The notes beneath the pieces were generated by a model that was not told where the DNA came from, did no database searches, and saw only the letters and a program-made list of their open reading frames with translations. Made by a program: the position numbers and the translations under genes. A DNA stretch of 64,000 bases from contig NC_063986.1 of NCBI RefSeq assembly GCF_932276165.1, forward strand, positions 10,366,501-10,430,500, read 5' to 3'. The DNA is from Plutella xylostella (Eukaryota > Arthropoda > Insecta > Lepidoptera > Plutellidae). Shown here piece after piece: positions 9,762-20,719 of this stretch; the first letter of the stretch is position 1, and each line of letters starts with the position of its first letter.

Positions 9762-11063
9762 ATGTCAAGAGCAATGGCCTCTAACGTGATAAAGTGTAAA
9801 TCTTGTAATATAGTGATTTGTGAAGTACTTGCGTTCGTACAAAATCAAGTGCAAGTTATGGACGAGGAGAGCTTAGTGAGAGTGTGCACTACAGGCTTCG
9901 AGAAGAAAGACATTCAAGCTGCAAAAAAACTCCTTTTTGACTCCATTGCATCAACGCAGAGGAACATAGTACGAAAAGGAACTGGCAAATCTGAGCGTGA
10001 GCTGTATGATATTATATCAGTATTCAAGCGATTACATCATGATCTCGTTCCTATATTTGTAGCAAAAGATCTGTACAAACTTCCGCCGGTAACGTTTGAC
10101 CATTTGGATGCGACGAGATTACTAAAGGATATCCTGGTACTGCAGAGCGAGATACGAAATATAAAGGATACATATGTGACTCAAGAACAGTTTAATGACG
10201 AGGTTAATCATCTGAAACAAGCATCGTATACAAATAATTTTGATCAGAATATAAATAAGAACAAAAGAGGAGGTAGCGGTAAAATGGACAGCTTTTGTTT
10301 CGACAGTGGACCGTTTGGTTTACCGCACATCGTAGAAAACACATCACCTACTCCTACAGGCTGTTCTGCATCTAACGACCTTGTAAATAAGAGCGATGTT
10401 TTAACCGGAACAGATGAATTATCCTGCTTGCAAAACGAATTATCGCCCAAATTGACTATGACACAACGTCCAGTTTCGCCGGCGCTAGACACAGTCGCGC
10501 AGCAAGCATGCGTCAGCGCGGGGAAAGAAATAGTAGCAATATCTAACACGGGTGCGAGTGAGACAGAGCAGCAACAACGAATACCAAATATTGACGTGCG
10601 GCCCAAGTCAAAAACGCTAGCGGACATCGTTAGTGACAGTAATACCAGAGAAGGGGACAAGAAAAACAATTCTGAATGGGAGCTAGTGCAGAGAAAGCGG
10701 CTGAGAAATCGCATTGAGGGATCCAAGGGCAAGGCTATTCCACAACCTGAAGGAAAATTCAAAGCTGCGGGTATTAAAGTCCCCCTTTATATCTACAATG
10801 TGGATAAAGAAACGAAAGATGAAGATATAATTGAATATATACAGGAAAAAACGGGTGTATCTGTGACCATGAAAAAGATTAATATGAAAAAACAGAAACG
10901 CTATGACGCTTATAAAGTGTTTGTACCACAAGCTAAGTTACCTCTGTTTCTCGATGACGATTTGTGGCCTGAGGACATACGATTCCGTCGATTTATTTAT
11001 TTTAACAGGGAAATGTATGAAAATAAGGAGAAAATAAGGTCAAATGACGAGACTTGTAACTAA
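9762..11063 (+). CDS. LINE ORF1 protein (433 aa)
   Basis: This ORF1-type protein is expected to bind the element RNA. The N-terminus has a short cysteine motif (CKSCNIVIC, about residues 12-20). A predicted helical region follows to about residue 165. The middle is low-complexity and polar. The C-terminus (about 345-410, starting KVPLYIYNVDKETKDEDIIE) resembles an RRM-like fold by pattern. It overlaps ORF2 by 20 nt in a different frame, so ORF2 translation would need reinitiation or a similar mechanism. A start at 9774 (MASN...) is also possible. Confidence 0.7.
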   Translation: MSRAMASNVIKCKSCNIVICEVLAFVQNQVQVMDEESLVRVCTTGFEKKDIQAAKKLLFDSIASTQRNIVRKGTGKSERELYDIISVFKRLHHDLVPIFVAKDLYKLPPVTFDHLDATRLLKDILVLQSEIRNIKDTYVTQEQFNDEVNHLKQASYTNNFDQNINKNKRGGSGKMDSFCFDSGPFGLPHIVENTSPTPTGCSASNDLVNKSDVLTGTDELSCLQNELSPKLTMTQRPVSPALDTVAQQACVSAGKEIVAISNTGASETEQQQRIPNIDVRPKSKTLADIVSDSNTREGDKKNNSEWELVQRKRLRNRIEGSKGKAIPQPEGKFKAAGIKVPLYIYNVDKETKDEDIIEYIQEKTGVSVTMKKINMKKQKRYDAYKVFVPQAKLPLFLDDDLWPEDIRFRRFIYFNREMYENKEKIRSNDETCN

Positions 11064-13887
11064 TTCATTAATGGTTAAGATACAAGATAACATTAAATGC
11101 ATTAGTTTTAATTGTAAGTCAGTGACCCGCTCAGTCGAATGCGTGAGATCCCTTTGTCAAACAGCTGATATCATAGCCCTGCAGGAGACGTGGCTGCTGC
11201 CACATGATGTCCCATTTCTAGGCAGCATTGATTCGGAGTTCGAGTACACGGGGAAATCGGCCGTTGATACGGGCGGTGGCATACTTCGTGGGAGACCGTA
11301 TGGTGGTGTGGCTTTGCTCTGGAGGAAAAGCCTATTTAAATCGGTCTCCGTGATAAAGTGCGAAAGTGCGCGTATATCTGCTATAAAAATAGTGCTATCG
11401 AATCGTGTGCTCTTAGTGTTCTCTGTTTACATGCCGACGGACTCGGCCGAGAACCTACCTGTGTTTACGGAGTGTTTAGGTGAGATCGCAGCTATAGTGG
11501 ATGAGTGTAACATAGACTCGGTAATTATACTCGGTGACTTAAATGCAAACTGTGGGGACCGGTTCGGTAACGAACTAATGGATTTTTGTTCGGAACAAAA
11601 GTGGCGCTGTGCAGATATAGAAGTGCTGGGACTCTCGTCAGGCACATATACGTACGTAAGTGACGTTCATGGTACTAGAAGTTGGTTGGATCACTGCCTA
11701 GTGTCGGAGGCTATGTGGAAAACTGTAACGGACGCTAAGGTACATTATAATGTTTATTGGTCTGACCATTTCCCGTTAGAGATTACATGTAACATCAATG
11801 TACTAGTAAATAAGACTGAGTGTGGGAGGGGCTCGAAGTGTAACTCAGTTATTTGGGGTGAAAGAAGCCCGGAGCAAATAGAATTGTTTAAGAATTATTG
11901 TCATAACAAATTAAGAGATATAGATTTTCCAGTGGAATTTAGGTGCTGTGCTGGTAAACTTTGTAGTGACGTAAGTCATAAGGTTGTTATAGATAAAATG
12001 TATTCTAATATTGTTAGTATATTGTCTGATGCGGCTGTCCATAGTCATGGCAAAGTAGCTCCACATAAAAGGAATCATATAGTTGGGTGGAACAAACATG
12101 TGAGGCAGGTTCACTCGGAGGCTCGACTTAGGTTTTTAGACTGGGCTATGCACGGAAAACCTAAAACGGGACCTATCTATTCCGCTATGATAAGTACTAA
12201 AAAAGTTTTTAAACAAAAATTGAAATGGTGTCAAGATAATGCTGAACAGATTAAAATGGACATAATAGCTTCCCACCACGACAGCAAAAACTTTGGCCAA
12301 TTCTGGAAGCAGACTAGTAAACTGAACCCTAGGTCGAGTCTCCCGGTGAGTGTAGGGGGCGTTAGTGAGCCTGAACAAATTACTGAGTTGTTTAAAAACC
12401 ATTTTAGGGTAAAATCATCTCTGAACACGCCAGGTGACTCATCATTGTCCCGAGTGCCCACCACAGATACTCCCCATATCAGTTTTACCGCTAAAGAAGT
12501 AGCTTCGGTTATAAAGAGCATGACGCGTGGTAAATCGCCTGGGCACGACTCGCTCAGCATTGAACACTTGCAACATGCAGGTGCTCACTTGCCCAGAGTG
12601 CTCGCCATGCTTCTTTCTTTCTGTGTTGGGCACTCCTACATGCCTGAGGACATGATGAAGACCCTGGTAGTGCCAATAGTTAAAAACAGGACAGGGGATG
12701 TCTCAGATGTTAATAACTATAGGCCCATTTCGTTGGCCACCATAGTTGCAAAAGTGATGGACAGTATGCTAGACAAACAGCTAGACAAACACCTGCATCT
12801 TCATGATGCCCAGTTCGGATTCAGATCTGGGCTATCTACAGAGACAGCAATACTTTGTCTCAAGCATACTGTCCGTTACTATACGGACAGGAAAACACCC
12901 GTATACGCTTGTTTTCTTGACTTGTCCAAGGCCTTCGATCTGGTGTCCTATAGTAAGTTATGGAAAAAGCTGTACGAGGACTCAACGCTGCCTGGAGAGT
13001 TCATTGATATACTGAAATATTGGTATGGGCACCAAAATAACATGGTGAGATGGGCAGGCTCGCTATCCGAACCATACAGGCTGGAGTGCGGGGTGAGGCA
13101 GGGCGGATTGAGCTCTCCCAAACTTTTTTGCCTGTATGTGAATCGGCTGATCGAGGAGCTCAGCAATGCCATGGTCGGATGCTCAATTGGTGGGAAATTT
13201 GTAAATAATATTAGTTATGCAGATGACATGGTATTGCTGTGCCCCTCGATCAGCGCTCTCATGAAACTGCTGAGCATTTGTGAGTCGTATGCGGAGGCTC
13301 ATGGCCTCAGGTACAACGCGAAAAAGAGTGAGTTGCTTGTTTTCAAGGCTGGTACTAAATATTACCCTGATATACCTGAAGTCACTCTGAGCGGCACTCC
13401 TCTTAAAGTCGTACCGCGATTTAAGTACCTGGGGCACTGGGTATCCGAGTCGCAATCAGATGATTGGGACATTGAGAGGGAGCGTAGGGCGTTGGCAGTC
13501 AGAAGTAACATGCTGATCCGTAGGTTTGCAAGATGTACACAGAGTGTAAAAGTAACATTATTTAGGGCCTATTGCCAATCCTTTTACACTTGCGCCCTGT
13601 GGATCAGCTTTACTCAAAAGGCTTACAACGCCCTACGCGTTCAATATAATAATGCGTTCAGGATGCTGTTGGGGCTGCCGCGGTACTGCAGCGCGTCAGG
13701 GATGTTCGCCGAGGCACACACTGATGGATTTCATGCCATCATGAGGAAGCGAGTAGCCTCCCTGATGCGGCGGGTGCGTGCCAGCACCAACAGCCTCGTG
13801 ACCACTATAGCAGAGAGAGTAGACAGTCCGCTGCTACGATCTTTGATGTGTGCACATGTTATGCCATGTAAATGGGCGGCTAAATAA
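11044..13887 (+). CDS. LINE ORF2: endonuclease and reverse transcriptase (947 aa)
   Basis: The N-terminal apurinic-type endonuclease (about residues 10-250) shows LQETWL, LGDLNANCGD, DHCLVSEA and the terminal WSDHFPLE motif. The reverse transcriptase (about 545-800) shows NNYRPISL, QFGFRSG, CFLDLSKAFD, GVRQGGLSSP and the catalytic ISYADDMVLL box. A C-terminal region of about 150 residues has no clear CCHC knuckle. It is intact from ATG to stop. By family knowledge it nicks target DNA and primes reverse transcription there. Confidence 0.88.
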   Translation: MTRLVTNSLMVKIQDNIKCISFNCKSVTRSVECVRSLCQTADIIALQETWLLPHDVPFLGSIDSEFEYTGKSAVDTGGGILRGRPYGGVALLWRKSLFKSVSVIKCESARISAIKIVLSNRVLLVFSVYMPTDSAENLPVFTECLGEIAAIVDECNIDSVIILGDLNANCGDRFGNELMDFCSEQKWRCADIEVLGLSSGTYTYVSDVHGTRSWLDHCLVSEAMWKTVTDAKVHYNVYWSDHFPLEITCNINVLVNKTECGRGSKCNSVIWGERSPEQIELFKNYCHNKLRDIDFPVEFRCCAGKLCSDVSHKVVIDKMYSNIVSILSDAAVHSHGKVAPHKRNHIVGWNKHVRQVHSEARLRFLDWAMHGKPKTGPIYSAMISTKKVFKQKLKWCQDNAEQIKMDIIASHHDSKNFGQFWKQTSKLNPRSSLPVSVGGVSEPEQITELFKNHFRVKSSLNTPGDSSLSRVPTTDTPHISFTAKEVASVIKSMTRGKSPGHDSLSIEHLQHAGAHLPRVLAMLLSFCVGHSYMPEDMMKTLVVPIVKNRTGDVSDVNNYRPISLATIVAKVMDSMLDKQLDKHLHLHDAQFGFRSGLSTETAILCLKHTVRYYTDRKTPVYACFLDLSKAFDLVSYSKLWKKLYEDSTLPGEFIDILKYWYGHQNNMVRWAGSLSEPYRLECGVRQGGLSSPKLFCLYVNRLIEELSNAMVGCSIGGKFVNNISYADDMVLLCPSISALMKLLSICESYAEAHGLRYNAKKSELLVFKAGTKYYPDIPEVTLSGTPLKVVPRFKYLGHWVSESQSDDWDIERERRALAVRSNMLIRRFARCTQSVKVTLFRAYCQSFYTCALWISFTQKAYNALRVQYNNAFRMLLGLPRYCSASGMFAEAHTDGFHAIMRKRVASLMRRVRASTNSLVTTIAERVDSPLLRSLMCAHVMPCKWAAK

Positions 13888-13936
13888 TTTACCAATTTAA
13901 TTATTATATTTCATTTTAATTTAATTTAATTTAATA

Positions 13937-14390
13937 CCATTACTAACATAATTTTTAAGTTCATTGTTACTAACAAAATATGGATCAATCCGAAATAAAT
14001 GATTTATTATTTATTATATTATATTATAAGCTGCTTTCAGATTCATTTTTTATAATTATACCTACTAAAGAATAATCCTCAAGCTTTATTAATATTTAAA
14101 AAATAAAAAGAAAAACTATCTAGACTTCTAGACTGTCTAATGAAGTTAACCTGAGTGCCTTTTTCACAATGTCGGGAAATATACTCACATAGATATTTTT
14201 CTTCTTAGCGGTTCTGTAATAAACACTAGAATTAGACTATAGTTTGTGACCATGGTGAAGGATTGGCCAGTCAAGTCAAGTCAACCCTCGATTGGGCAAA
14301 ATGGTTATGGATCCCACATCGTTTAAAGAACTCTATACCATTGGGTTAAGGACAAAAACCAATAAAAAATTTGAAGCACGCCCCTAGACT
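13937..14390. other. AT-rich spacer, nothing recognised
   Basis: No supported gene or repeat boundary, although 14270-14390 may belong to the truncated LINE that follows. Confidence 0.35.
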
Positions 14391-14504
14391 ATGGAGCATT
14401 TACTCTCCTGTCCCCTGTGGCCTTCCACCTGCACTCGGGAAGACTTACTCCAGGCCAACCAGAATGCTATCAAAGTTGCTTCTTTTTGGTCTGGACAAAT
14501 TTAA
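14391..14504 (+). mobile_element. LINE 3' coding fragment (C-terminus)
   Basis: One frame reads MEHLLSCPLWPSTCTREDLL followed by NAIKVASFW and a stop. This resembles the cysteine-containing C-terminal tail of insect non-LTR reverse transcriptases. The upstream part is degraded, so this is an old, 5'-truncated copy. Confidence 0.55.
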
Positions 14505-14796
14505 TTCGCATGTTCACTGACATGAAAGAAGAAAAATAAGAAGGTTTAAGAAAGGTTAACACATTACAGTCGGTTGGGGTGAATGAAAATGGGGAATTGT
14601 ACTACTATTACCTAGTTTAGCTTTGTCGCCTCTATGACAATGAAACGTTAGTAAATAATATCAAAATGCAATAAAATAACCTTGATGTTTTTTGCCCGTA
14701 ACTCTAGCGGAGTGTACCTAAGTGCTCGCTTAAGGGGTGCAGTATCAGTTACCGATATTCCAGGGTTATTCACCGCAGGTCCTTCGTCAAACTGAA

Positions 14797-14900
14797 TATT
14801 ATTATTTTATTTATTTAATACTTTATTGCACAAATATGAGATATAAGAGTACAAAAGGTGGACTTAATGCTAAAAGCATTTTCTACCAGCTTTTTTCTAC
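14797..14900 (-). repeat. LINE 3' UTR fragment
   Basis: Read on the - strand it has the layout seen at 52260-52413: TGGTAGAAAATGCTTTTAGC, then AAGTCCACCTTTTGTAC, then an AATAAAGT-type end. I recognise this as a 3' UTR style shared by lepidopteran LINEs. Confidence 0.5.
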
Positions 14901-15800
14901 AGGAGGTACAAGTAAAAAGGTAGAAAGGTGCAAAAATTTATTCAGGGTAACTTACACCAAATATTTAAACGAAATTAAATATAGTGCTCTGTTTCATTAA
15001 CAGTATAGTGTGAAAGCAAGCCAGCAATAGATTTAAGGCACCTTAGTTATTAAACCTTCGTGCAACGAAGCGTATTTGTTATTATAATTATAACAGGTAT
15101 TTGAATAGATACATAGAGGATTATATATAGGAAAATATCCACAAAGTAAAAAATTATAGAATTTATATCATACTTATATCAAAACCATACATATATCTAT
15201 CTAATATATTATTAATGATAGATCCTAACCTAAACTACCTTAAAAAAGATTCAATGAACAAAGCACCGAAAAACTCTAACGGTTCAAAGCTAAATAAAAT
15301 AATTTCCACTGGTGTTATTTCCTACCCGAAATAAAGGCCGCCTACACGGCACAGAGCAAAACGAGTTTAGTAACTAACCCGATAACGAGCCCGACTACAC
15401 CACAAAAAAGTTTATCCCGAAATTTGAAACAATTTGTTAACTCTATTCAGATTAGGCGAGACTGCCTTTGTAAAACAAAAACAATTTTTCGACCGAGCTA
15501 CTCCAATCCACGGTTGAGTAGGCTCCACCCACAAAAAGATGTATAAGGTGGAATTTTATCATTGATTCCCACCTAATGAACAGCGTTTATACATGTAAGT
15601 AGGTACCTACTACAATACGGATTTTTTTTTTAAATTAGCTATGTAAGTTAAGTCCCTAATACAATACACAAAAATCGTTTATTAACAACCGATCATAAAC
15701 GAAAGGTCTAGGAGTATTTTTCTGATTTAAATGTTTTTAAGCAGTAAGTACACAAGTTAGTGAATATAAATCACCGATATTGTATATGGGGTGAACCATA
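14901..15800. other. AT-rich spacer, nothing recognised
   Basis: Poly-T and TA-rich tracts only; no ORF or paired repeat that I can support. Confidence 0.35.
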
Positions 15801-15802
15801 TA

Positions 15803-15888
15803 CACTCACGTGTAATAAAAAAGTTCCATCTACCAGTGACGTTCCATATTATAATATGTCACTAGAACTTTTTCATTGCTCCTGTGTG
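15803..15888. mobile_element. 86-bp MITE of the CACTCACG family
   Basis: Tips CACTCACGTG and CCTGTGTG are inverted, with an internal AAAAAGTTCCA / GAACTTTTTC pair and TA flanks (15801-15802 and 15889-15890). It is a short relative of the element at 5812-6254. Confidence 0.6.
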
Positions 15889-15921
15889 TACTTCGGGTCC
15901 ACTATTGGTACGGCGATAGCG

Positions 15922-16168
15922 GATAAATAAATAAATAAATATGTGGGGACATCTCACACACGGCCATCCGACCCCAAACTAGGCAGAGCCTGTGTTATGG
16001 GTATCGGACAGCTGATATATCTACACAAATACATAGATAGATATACATATATTATTAAATATAAATATCAACACCCAAGACCCGAGTAAAAATATCTGTC
16101 TTTAAACAAATAGCCCGGGGCCTTCTGCTCAGCAGTCAGCAGTAACCACTACGCCAGTCGGTCGTCTA
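15922..16168 (-). mobile_element. tRNA-headed SINE, family A
   Basis: On the - strand the head has the A-box region GGCGTAGTGGTTA, with a degraded B box. A unique body follows with CTCGGGTCTTGGGTGTTGAT and GATGTCCCCACAT, then a TTTA-type tail at 15922-15942. It matches the better-preserved copy at 59300-59579. Confidence 0.75.
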
Positions 16169-17079
16169 ACTATAATATGATAACTATGCTGTGTGAATAA
16201 TCCCTCAAAATTACATTATTTACCTAATTGATTTTCGGCAATATTGGGATGTGGCCGGCGGCGGCGGGTCTTGTAGGAACGGACCTGCAGGTTGGGTAAA
16301 TATGAAAAGTTTCCCACAGTGCTAATGGGTCCTTGCCCGGCCCATCCTCACCTATTCTCCTCGTTTTAACTTTAGGACATGCTGTTAGAATAGAACGAAC
16401 TCGATTACAAAAATATGTAATTAATACAATCACTCAGTTTCACACTTTAAGCATAGCTCAAGTATGGATGCAGCGAAGTGATTGGCTAAATAAAATTGTC
16501 GATCAGTAGAACTCAAGTTTGTACTTAACTAAATGTGAAAAACGGAGCCTTTTAGTTAGTACTTAAGTTAAAGGTTTAAGTATGTCAGGTACGTCCATCG
16601 TCGTCGAGTGTAGGTTTAGTTTCGTTTTTAACCGACATTGAAAAAGAAGGAGGTTCTCAATTTGTCTGTACATATCTTTTTTCACTCATTTTGGTAATAA
16701 ATATTGTTCAGAATTTCACCGACAACATTCTAGCCTCTTGGCATTTGGATGTTCTAGTCTTCAAAGTTAGCTGCTATATATCCTGGAGTATCGTGAATGA
16801 TCTGCAGAAGTTTTGATTGCCATCACTGATTGGCACCGGTTTAACTTCAACAAGTTACGTATCTAGGTGGCAAAGGTACTCAGGGGCCTTATCGCGAAAT
16901 CAAAACGAAATAGCATTTACGAAGTAATTAGTTTCAAATTCAATACATTTTGAATCTGAAACAACAAGTTTGCGATAGAGAGGTACAGATTAATGTTCAT
17001 CAAAGCACAGTGCAACAGTTAAAATAGTGTTTTTTTTTTTTTTGGTTTAATAAATACTCTCTGTAAATATCCTGTATAC
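16169..17079. other. intergenic, one degraded dispersed repeat
   Basis: Around 16617-16665 the text ACCGACATTGAAAAAGAAGG...GAGGTTCTCAATTTGTC resembles a dispersed repeat common in moths and butterflies, but it is degraded. Nothing else is supportable. Confidence 0.3.
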
Positions 17080-17082
17080 TTA

Positions 17083-17247
17083 CCCTCAAATTCATAGAAC
17101 GTATTGTAAATTTACAACAAGGTTAAAATGGACTTTGAAACACACGAGTTTCGACTCTTCACGTCACTGAAAAAGTTGAAATTCGTGTGTCACAACGTCA
17201 ATTTTAAACCGATTGTAAATTGTCAAAAAGCTTTATGAATTTGGGGG
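17083..17247. mobile_element. 165-bp MITE with TTA target duplication
   Basis: Ends CCCTCAAATTCATAGAAC and the near-complement ending TATGAATTTGGGGG extend into arms of about 60 bp. TTA lies on both sides (17080-17082 and 17248-17250). A 3-bp TTA/TAA duplication is typical of PIF/Harbinger elements, but no transposase is present. Confidence 0.65.
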
Positions 17248-17593
17248 TTAGTGCTCACTTGTTTAGTAAGCCCGATTCTAATTCAAATGTAAAAGTTTTG
17301 GTCGTTGATAAATAGTACCTAAAAAATGTCCTACAAAATATACCAATCACTTAAAATTTCCTCATGTACCTACTCTTACTGTAGCTTGAGATCATTTATA
17401 TTTATATTATGAATATTGTGATGTATCAGCCCATTAAACTAAGTAGCGGGAGCCCTTGCAAGATGGATCATGATGTATTATTGGGGCTTGTAACTAACAC
17501 AGAATTTCATACGATATATTTACCGCTCTATTAGCAATGTGATCACTAGATTGCTCTATATATATATTAATGACAAACAAGTTACACGTTAGT

Positions 17594-17765
17594 TTGATAA
17601 GAAAGAAAGAAAGAAAAAAACATTTATTTCAAACAGACATAGAGGCAATACAAAAAAGTAAAGAAAATTAATTTAAAAAAATAGCAAGAGTGTTACTTCC
17701 CGGTACTGAAACGGGTTCTAGCTTAGCTTGATGCTATGGTAGGCCATATAGCTGGTTTTCAGCCA
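17594..17765 (-). repeat. probable LINE 3' end with GAAA-type tail
   Basis: A (GAAA)n run at 17598-17613 precedes AACATTTATTTCAAACAGACATAG. On the - strand this looks like a LINE 3' UTR with a short-repeat tail. No coding part remains. Confidence 0.35.
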
Positions 17766-19923
17766 ATACACTAAGTACATTACTTAACTACTTATACGCA
17801 GCGTAGATCTGTATACATAATTATCATGAAAGGATGACGAATGGTTTCGTGTGGAAATCCGTTATAATGAAAACGAGTTTTTAGGATAACTCTTTCTCGT
17901 CCGATTTAAATGAAGCTCTTTATAATGAAAAACCACAGAGAAAATCCATTCAGTGATGTTAAAGAGACGCTGACAAATAGAAAAATATACTTACGTCTTA
18001 TTTTTAATAAATTAACTAAAGAGTGGTCTTAAAAACCTAACCACTTTTTGCCCATAAATCATCATAGGAAACCCGACTAAAAAGCATGCTGCGTCTAATC
18101 GTAACTAAACGGAACAACCCACCCCTCGAGGTAACCCGGCCAGATTGCGGAGTGAAGCCCGCGGAACTACACAAACATTTTCCCAGTCTCAAGTGGTAAT
18201 ATCGCCGGTAGTCGCATAAGTTGTGTTATCCGACAATTCTACGAGGAGCGACGCGAGGTGATGGCGGGGGAACACTTAGAAGCACTATCAATCTTGCGCT
18301 CAGTGCACAGTGGGCTGGATTGCGGGTCTTTGTGTTTTTAACTGGGTTTTCCGCCGGGTTAACTGGGTTTTGCGTTGTAAATTTACGAAGTTATTCGCAG
18401 TACATGCTAAGTTGGTGTTTTTTTGTAACTCGGGACAGCAACCATTGATGTCGATTCTGAAGGCAGAACTAATTTTATAGCTGTCAAACTATAAATTGTC
18501 CCAGTGAAAAATTATACTCACGGAAACACTCGAATTTTAAACAAATAATTTAAGGTTTTGACAGCTCTACAAAATTATTTTTTTTGTCTTCAGATAAGGT
18601 ATTATTGTGTATCTAAATAAATGACGAAAGATCTAAATACCTATAATTGTCTATCTAAACATTGTCAAATCAATTTATATGAAAACATGAAGAAATATGT
18701 ACCCTGTTTTGAAGGACCCTAGTTTTGATTATGTTATGCTTAAAATTTCAACTTCATAATATCTATTCTTCATTTGATTGCTCTGACATAACTGATTTTG
18801 ACTAGTGATTTAATAAGCATTCAATTTTTACCATTTAAAATACGGAACCCTAAAAAGGCCAAACCTGCACTAACTCTTTTTAGCAACCCGCATCACAATC
18901 CACTCACTTCCGACTAAGCAAACTTATTCATAATTTCCACAAACAAACATTTGACCCACTGTGCGCACTGCGTTCAACTCTCCCAGAGAGCCACTTCCCT
19001 GTTATTACTACACACGGTATAAACCCCGACACCGGTGATCCGTACGCCACCTGCATAAGGGTGATTGTTGAACGGAAACCAGACACTCTATAAGTGGCCG
19101 TTGGTACCTACCCCGGTGCAACACTTTATTTTACTGCTCAGGGTATTAACACTTGTATTGTAGGTAATGCTGAGAGGACTTACGGGGGTTTACGCTGTGT
19201 TTATTTGAGTTTGCTTATGGTTATCGAACATGTTGATGTTTTATTGAAATGCTTCTTCATTAGGTTTTATCTTATTCACGACAATCTACGAGTGCCTATA
19301 GGGTAGCAATATTTGGATTGAGCTTATAATCTTCTGCAATAATGTTCTTAGATTATCAGTTGCTGACTGTTCGCGCAGCAAGAATAAGGAATCTACATTT
19401 AGGTGACGTCACTGGGAGAGGCTCCTTACGTTCACCCTGAGACTCACCCCATGTACTTATAGCAGAATCCATTACAATAGACTTTTTTTTATTAAATTCA
19501 GAGTTTTCCGTTCTGATGCTCAGGCGTTACACCTACTGTGCCATAAGCTGTAACCCGGCGGCCATAGATAAGTACTCATGCTTCTATAGTCTACACTGAT
19601 AGACGCACCCTACTGAAATAGTTCAGGTATCATGGGAAAAACACCCAAGTCCAAGTTGTTCTATGGAAATAGGCTGTATTCAAACTTTAACCAACAATTT
19701 CATAGAAGTAAACACTCTTAACCACAGTCCAAACTGAATAACTCGATGGAGTAGTAGGATCTAGCGACCAATTTACAGTTCAAATTACAGTAAAGGGAAT
19801 AGGAGAAACAGTCTTTACACTGGACTTTCAAGGTCTCCTGTGGTCCAAGTCATATCAAAGACTAACAAGTTTCCGTTTAGTTTGACGAAGACCCATTAAC
19901 CAGGAATACGTTGCGGATTTAGG
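17766..19923. other. intergenic, one weak inverted repeat
   Basis: A short inverted repeat (ATAGCTGTCAAACT near 18475 with TTTTGACAGCTCTACAAAAT near 18557) may be a small MITE. Open frames at 18221-18448 and 19094-19306 show no recognisable domain, depend on non-ATG starts or lack context, and are not called as genes. Confidence 0.35.
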
Positions 19924-20066
19924 GCCAATTTCTTCATTGTCGGTTATCTAACCGACCACGGACCGTTCATCAATTATACGTCATCTCCATATAAAATTCT
20001 TGACAGATGTGTCAAAAGTCGACCACTAATACCTGGTTATGCTCTAACCGACTATGGAGAAATAGG
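19924..20066. mobile_element. about 143-bp MITE, CCAATTTC family, copy 1
   Basis: Inverted ends pair CCAATTTCTTCATTGTCGG with CCGACTATGGAGAAAT. The centre carries CGTCATCTCCATATAAAATT and CAGATGTGTCAAAAGTC. Copy 2 lies about 10 bp downstream and copy 3 at 54561-54709 is inverted. Confidence 0.7.
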
Positions 20067-20075
20067 TATTTAATG

Positions 20076-20717
20076 TCAATTTCTCCATTGTCGGTTATCT
20101 AACCGACCAAGGGTTGGTTCATCAACATAAGAAGGAATATCAGCGATATAATTTATTTAATTAAAATATTTCCAGGTTACGTTGACTGGACAGTCCGGAC
20201 GGATCTGCTAGGTAAACTTGGTTTAAGAGTTCCGTGGCGAAGAACGCGTTACAGACCGCTTCTTAGTATTCCTCAATGTAACAGCAACTACAGACAAAAT
20301 TCATTCTTAGTAAGAGCTAGTAATACTTTTAACCAGATGTGTAATAGTAATAGTGTGGACCTCTTTAGCGGCAGCTTATGTTCTATTAGAAAACATATTA
20401 TAACTAACTTTAGTACGTAATAGATACCAAATAAATAAGTAGCATAAGTATAATCTAAGTAGAATTTATTATTAGGTGAGTATGTGTTGTTATTGTTATA
20501 TCGTCTCCATATGCGAAAACCTATAATTAGCTTTTCGTCTATTTATGTTTAAATAAGATTAACTTGTTATTAGTATAAAGCTGTTGGTTTTCCATGCAAT
20601 AAATTAAAATAAAAATAAAATAAAATACGTCATCTCCATATAAAATTCATGACAGATGTGTCAAAAGTCAACCACTAATACCTGGTTATGCTCTAACCGA
20701 CTATGGAAAAATTGGCA
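20076..20717. mobile_element. MITE copy 2, split by a LINE fragment
   Basis: The left part (20076-about 20125) and right part (about 20628-20717) together match copy 1. The intervening 500 bp is a 5'-truncated LINE, so the LINE inserted after the MITE. Confidence 0.65.
20130..20627 (+). mobile_element. 5'-truncated LINE inserted in the MITE
   Basis: From about 20175 the frame reads GYVDWTVRTDLLGKLGLRVP, then RRTRYRPLLSIPQ and FLVRASNTFNQM, to a stop near 20418. This is the C-terminal pattern of jockey/CR1-group reverse transcriptases, like the end of the 23871-26729 ORF. A 3' UTR follows, ending in an AAAATAAAA-type tail next to the resumed MITE. Confidence 0.65.
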
Positions 20718-20719
20718 CT

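Larger units (their letters stand above)
9709..13936 (+). mobile_element. near full-length two-ORF non-LTR retrotransposon (LINE)
   Basis: The element comprises a short GC-rich leader, ORF1 (9762-11063), ORF2 (11044-13887) and a short 3' UTR ending in a TTAAT-type repeat (13905-13936). Endonuclease plus reverse transcriptase without RNase H, and short-repeat tail, fit the CR1/jockey group; I cannot assign a named clade. Both ORFs are uninterrupted. Confidence 0.75.
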
